Shown here piece after piece: positions 5,541 to 6,574 of a DNA stretch of 6,574 bases. The DNA comes from Treponema sp. GTDB lineage: Bacteria; Spirochaetota; Spirochaetia; Treponematales; Treponemataceae. The DNA lies in assembly GCA_016296205.1 (NCBI GenBank), contig JAEDJS010000081.1, positions 1 through 6,574 of the forward strand, in the 5' to 3' direction. How positions within the stretch are numbered: the stretch's first letter is position 1; the number at the start of each line of letters is the position of its first letter. The position numbers and the translations under genes are program-made. The notes beneath the pieces were generated by a model, which was not told where the DNA came from, ran no database searches, and was given only the letters and a program-made list of their open reading frames with translations.

Positions 5541-6574
5541 ATGATTTGAATTTTGAAGCAGGCCAGATTATTGAAAATTTCAAAGTACTGAGCATTAAAT
5601 CTATTCCTGACTGTAACTCTGTGGCAGTTCATCTTAAACATATTACTCTTGGGCTTGAAGTATACCACCTTGTAAATGACAGTGAAGAAAACCTGTTTTC
5701 ATTTGGATTTCGTACACCATTGAATTCCAGCACAGGAGTTCAGCATATTATGGAACATAGTGTTCTTGCCGGAAGTCAGAATTATCCTCTGAAGGATCCG
5801 TTTATTTCTCTTGAAGGGCAAAGTGTAAATACATACATGAATGCTTCTACCAGTCCAGATTATACTTGTTTTCCAGCCAGTAGTGTTGTAAAAAAAGATT
5901 ACTTCAATCTGATGAAGGTTTATGGTGATTCCGTATTTTTTCCTTTACTTAGGGAAGAAACCTTTATGCAGGAAGGGTGGAGATGCCAGCTTGATAATAA
6001 TGGGAAACCGGAAATTCAGGGAATTGTTTTTAATGAAATGAAAGGTGTTTATTCTTCATTTTCTAACTATCTTCTTGATGCTGTTTTTACTGCTCTTTTT
6101 CCAAAAACTCATTATAATTATGACAGCGGCGGAAATCCTCTTAATATCCCTGAACTTTCTTATAGAGAGTTCAAATCATTCCATAAAAAATATTATTGTC
6201 CGGCAAACTGCATTGTTTTTTTAAGCGGAAATATTCCAACTGTTGAACAGCTTTCGTTTATTAACCAGAATATTCTTAACCGTATTTCTGATGGCGGTAA
6301 AAAAATTCCTTTCCCAAAAGAAAATTACAGCATAAATCCGCCTTCAACTTTAAAAATAAAAGGGCCAGAAACACAGGATGGAAAAAGTGAAATCCTTCTG
6401 GCCTGGAATACATCTAAATTTTCAAAAGACGGCGAACCTTCTGCATTCAGACTTTTTGAATTGATTTTTCTTGACCTTCTGTTAACTGGTTCAGATTCTT
6501 CTCCCCTTTCAAAAGCAGTTTTGGCTTCTCCATGTTTTTCGGACTGTTCAAATATATGTGGTGCTATTTCATGT
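5537..6574 (+). CDS. M16C (PreP/insulinase-like) zinc metallopeptidase, N-terminal part
   Basis: The open frame runs from ATG 5537 to the window edge without a stop: 346 codons of a protein family that is usually close to 1000 residues. The inverted zinc motif HIMEH (H70, E73, H74) and the third ligand E167 in GIVFNEMKG, 93 residues later, are present. Other M16C signatures also match: FRTPLNSSTGV (58-68), SVLAGSQNYPLKDPF (75-89), VNTYMNASTSPDYTCFP (97-113), FMQEGW (143-148) and SGGNP (197-201). Members degrade unstructured peptides inside a closed chamber. The N-terminus has no signal peptide or membrane segment, so it is probably cytoplasmic. The usual Cys of HSVLCGS is Ala here. The gene overlaps the FliG stop by 4 bases (ATGA), so the two are co-transcribed and probably translationally coupled. 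Its substrate is unknown, and only the first peptidase domain and part of the second are visible. Confidence 0.93.
   Translation, partial: MNDLNFEAGQIIENFKVLSIKSIPDCNSVAVHLKHITLGLEVYHLVNDSEENLFSFGFRTPLNSSTGVQHIMEHSVLAGSQNYPLKDPFISLEGQSVNTYMNASTSPDYTCFPASSVVKKDYFNLMKVYGDSVFFPLLREETFMQEGWRCQLDNNGKPEIQGIVFNEMKGVYSSFSNYLLDAVFTALFPKTHYNYDSGGNPLNIPELSYREFKSFHKKYYCPANCIVFLSGNIPTVEQLSFINQNILNRISDGGKKIPFPKENYSINPPSTLKIKGPETQDGKSEILLAWNTSKFSKDGEPSAFRLFELIFLDLLLTGSDSSPLSKAVLASPCFSDCSNICGAISC

Noticed and set aside
5468..5668. 66-codon minus-strand frame across the FliG-peptidase junction
   Set aside because: It is antisense to two firmly supported overlapping genes and has no promoter, ribosome site or family resemblance.

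Overview
The window looks like chromosomal DNA from an AT-rich, motile spirochaete, most likely a Treponema-type organism. The evidence is the strongly A/T-biased codon use, a stand-alone FliG-family protein with a long N-terminal extension and a diverged middle domain (the spirochaete FliG1 pattern), and a copy of a dispersed repeat of the GTCATCCTGAA...TTCAGGAT type. The species cannot be named from the sequence alone.

Layout. Positions 1-139 are non-coding as far as can be seen. They hold a compound inverted repeat (about 37-103) downstream of sbcC. Positions 140-4080 carry a two-gene minus-strand operon, sbcD then sbcC, joined by a 4-base ATGA overlap. It encodes the SbcCD (Mre11-Rad50 type) nuclease that processes DNA ends and hairpins. 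Positions 4081-4172 are a compact 92-base divergent control region. Positions 4173-6574 carry a plus-strand operon: a FliG1-like flagellar protein, then a large M16C (PreP-like) zinc metallopeptidase. These two genes are also joined by an ATGA overlap. The peptidase runs off the right edge after 346 codons.

The most distinctive non-coding feature is the divergent region. Two near-identical sigma70-type promoters (TTGCCA-N17-TATAAT rightward, TTGCCA-N17-TATATT leftward) stand back to back around a nine-T run. Their -35 boxes form a perfect inverted repeat. The leftward promoter would start transcription at or within a few bases of the sbcD ATG, which has no Shine-Dalgarno sequence, so sbcD is a good candidate for a leaderless mRNA. 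The rightward promoter predicts a leader of only about 11 nt for fliG1. The second gene of each operon has a proper AGGAG site.

All four genes belong to known families. I see no phage, CRISPR array, RNA gene, toxin-antitoxin or defence island, and I do not claim an undescribed system. The observations that deserve follow-up are the mirror-image promoter arrangement with leaderless sbcD, the translational coupling of a motility protein to an M16C peptidase, and the dispersed repeat at the left edge.
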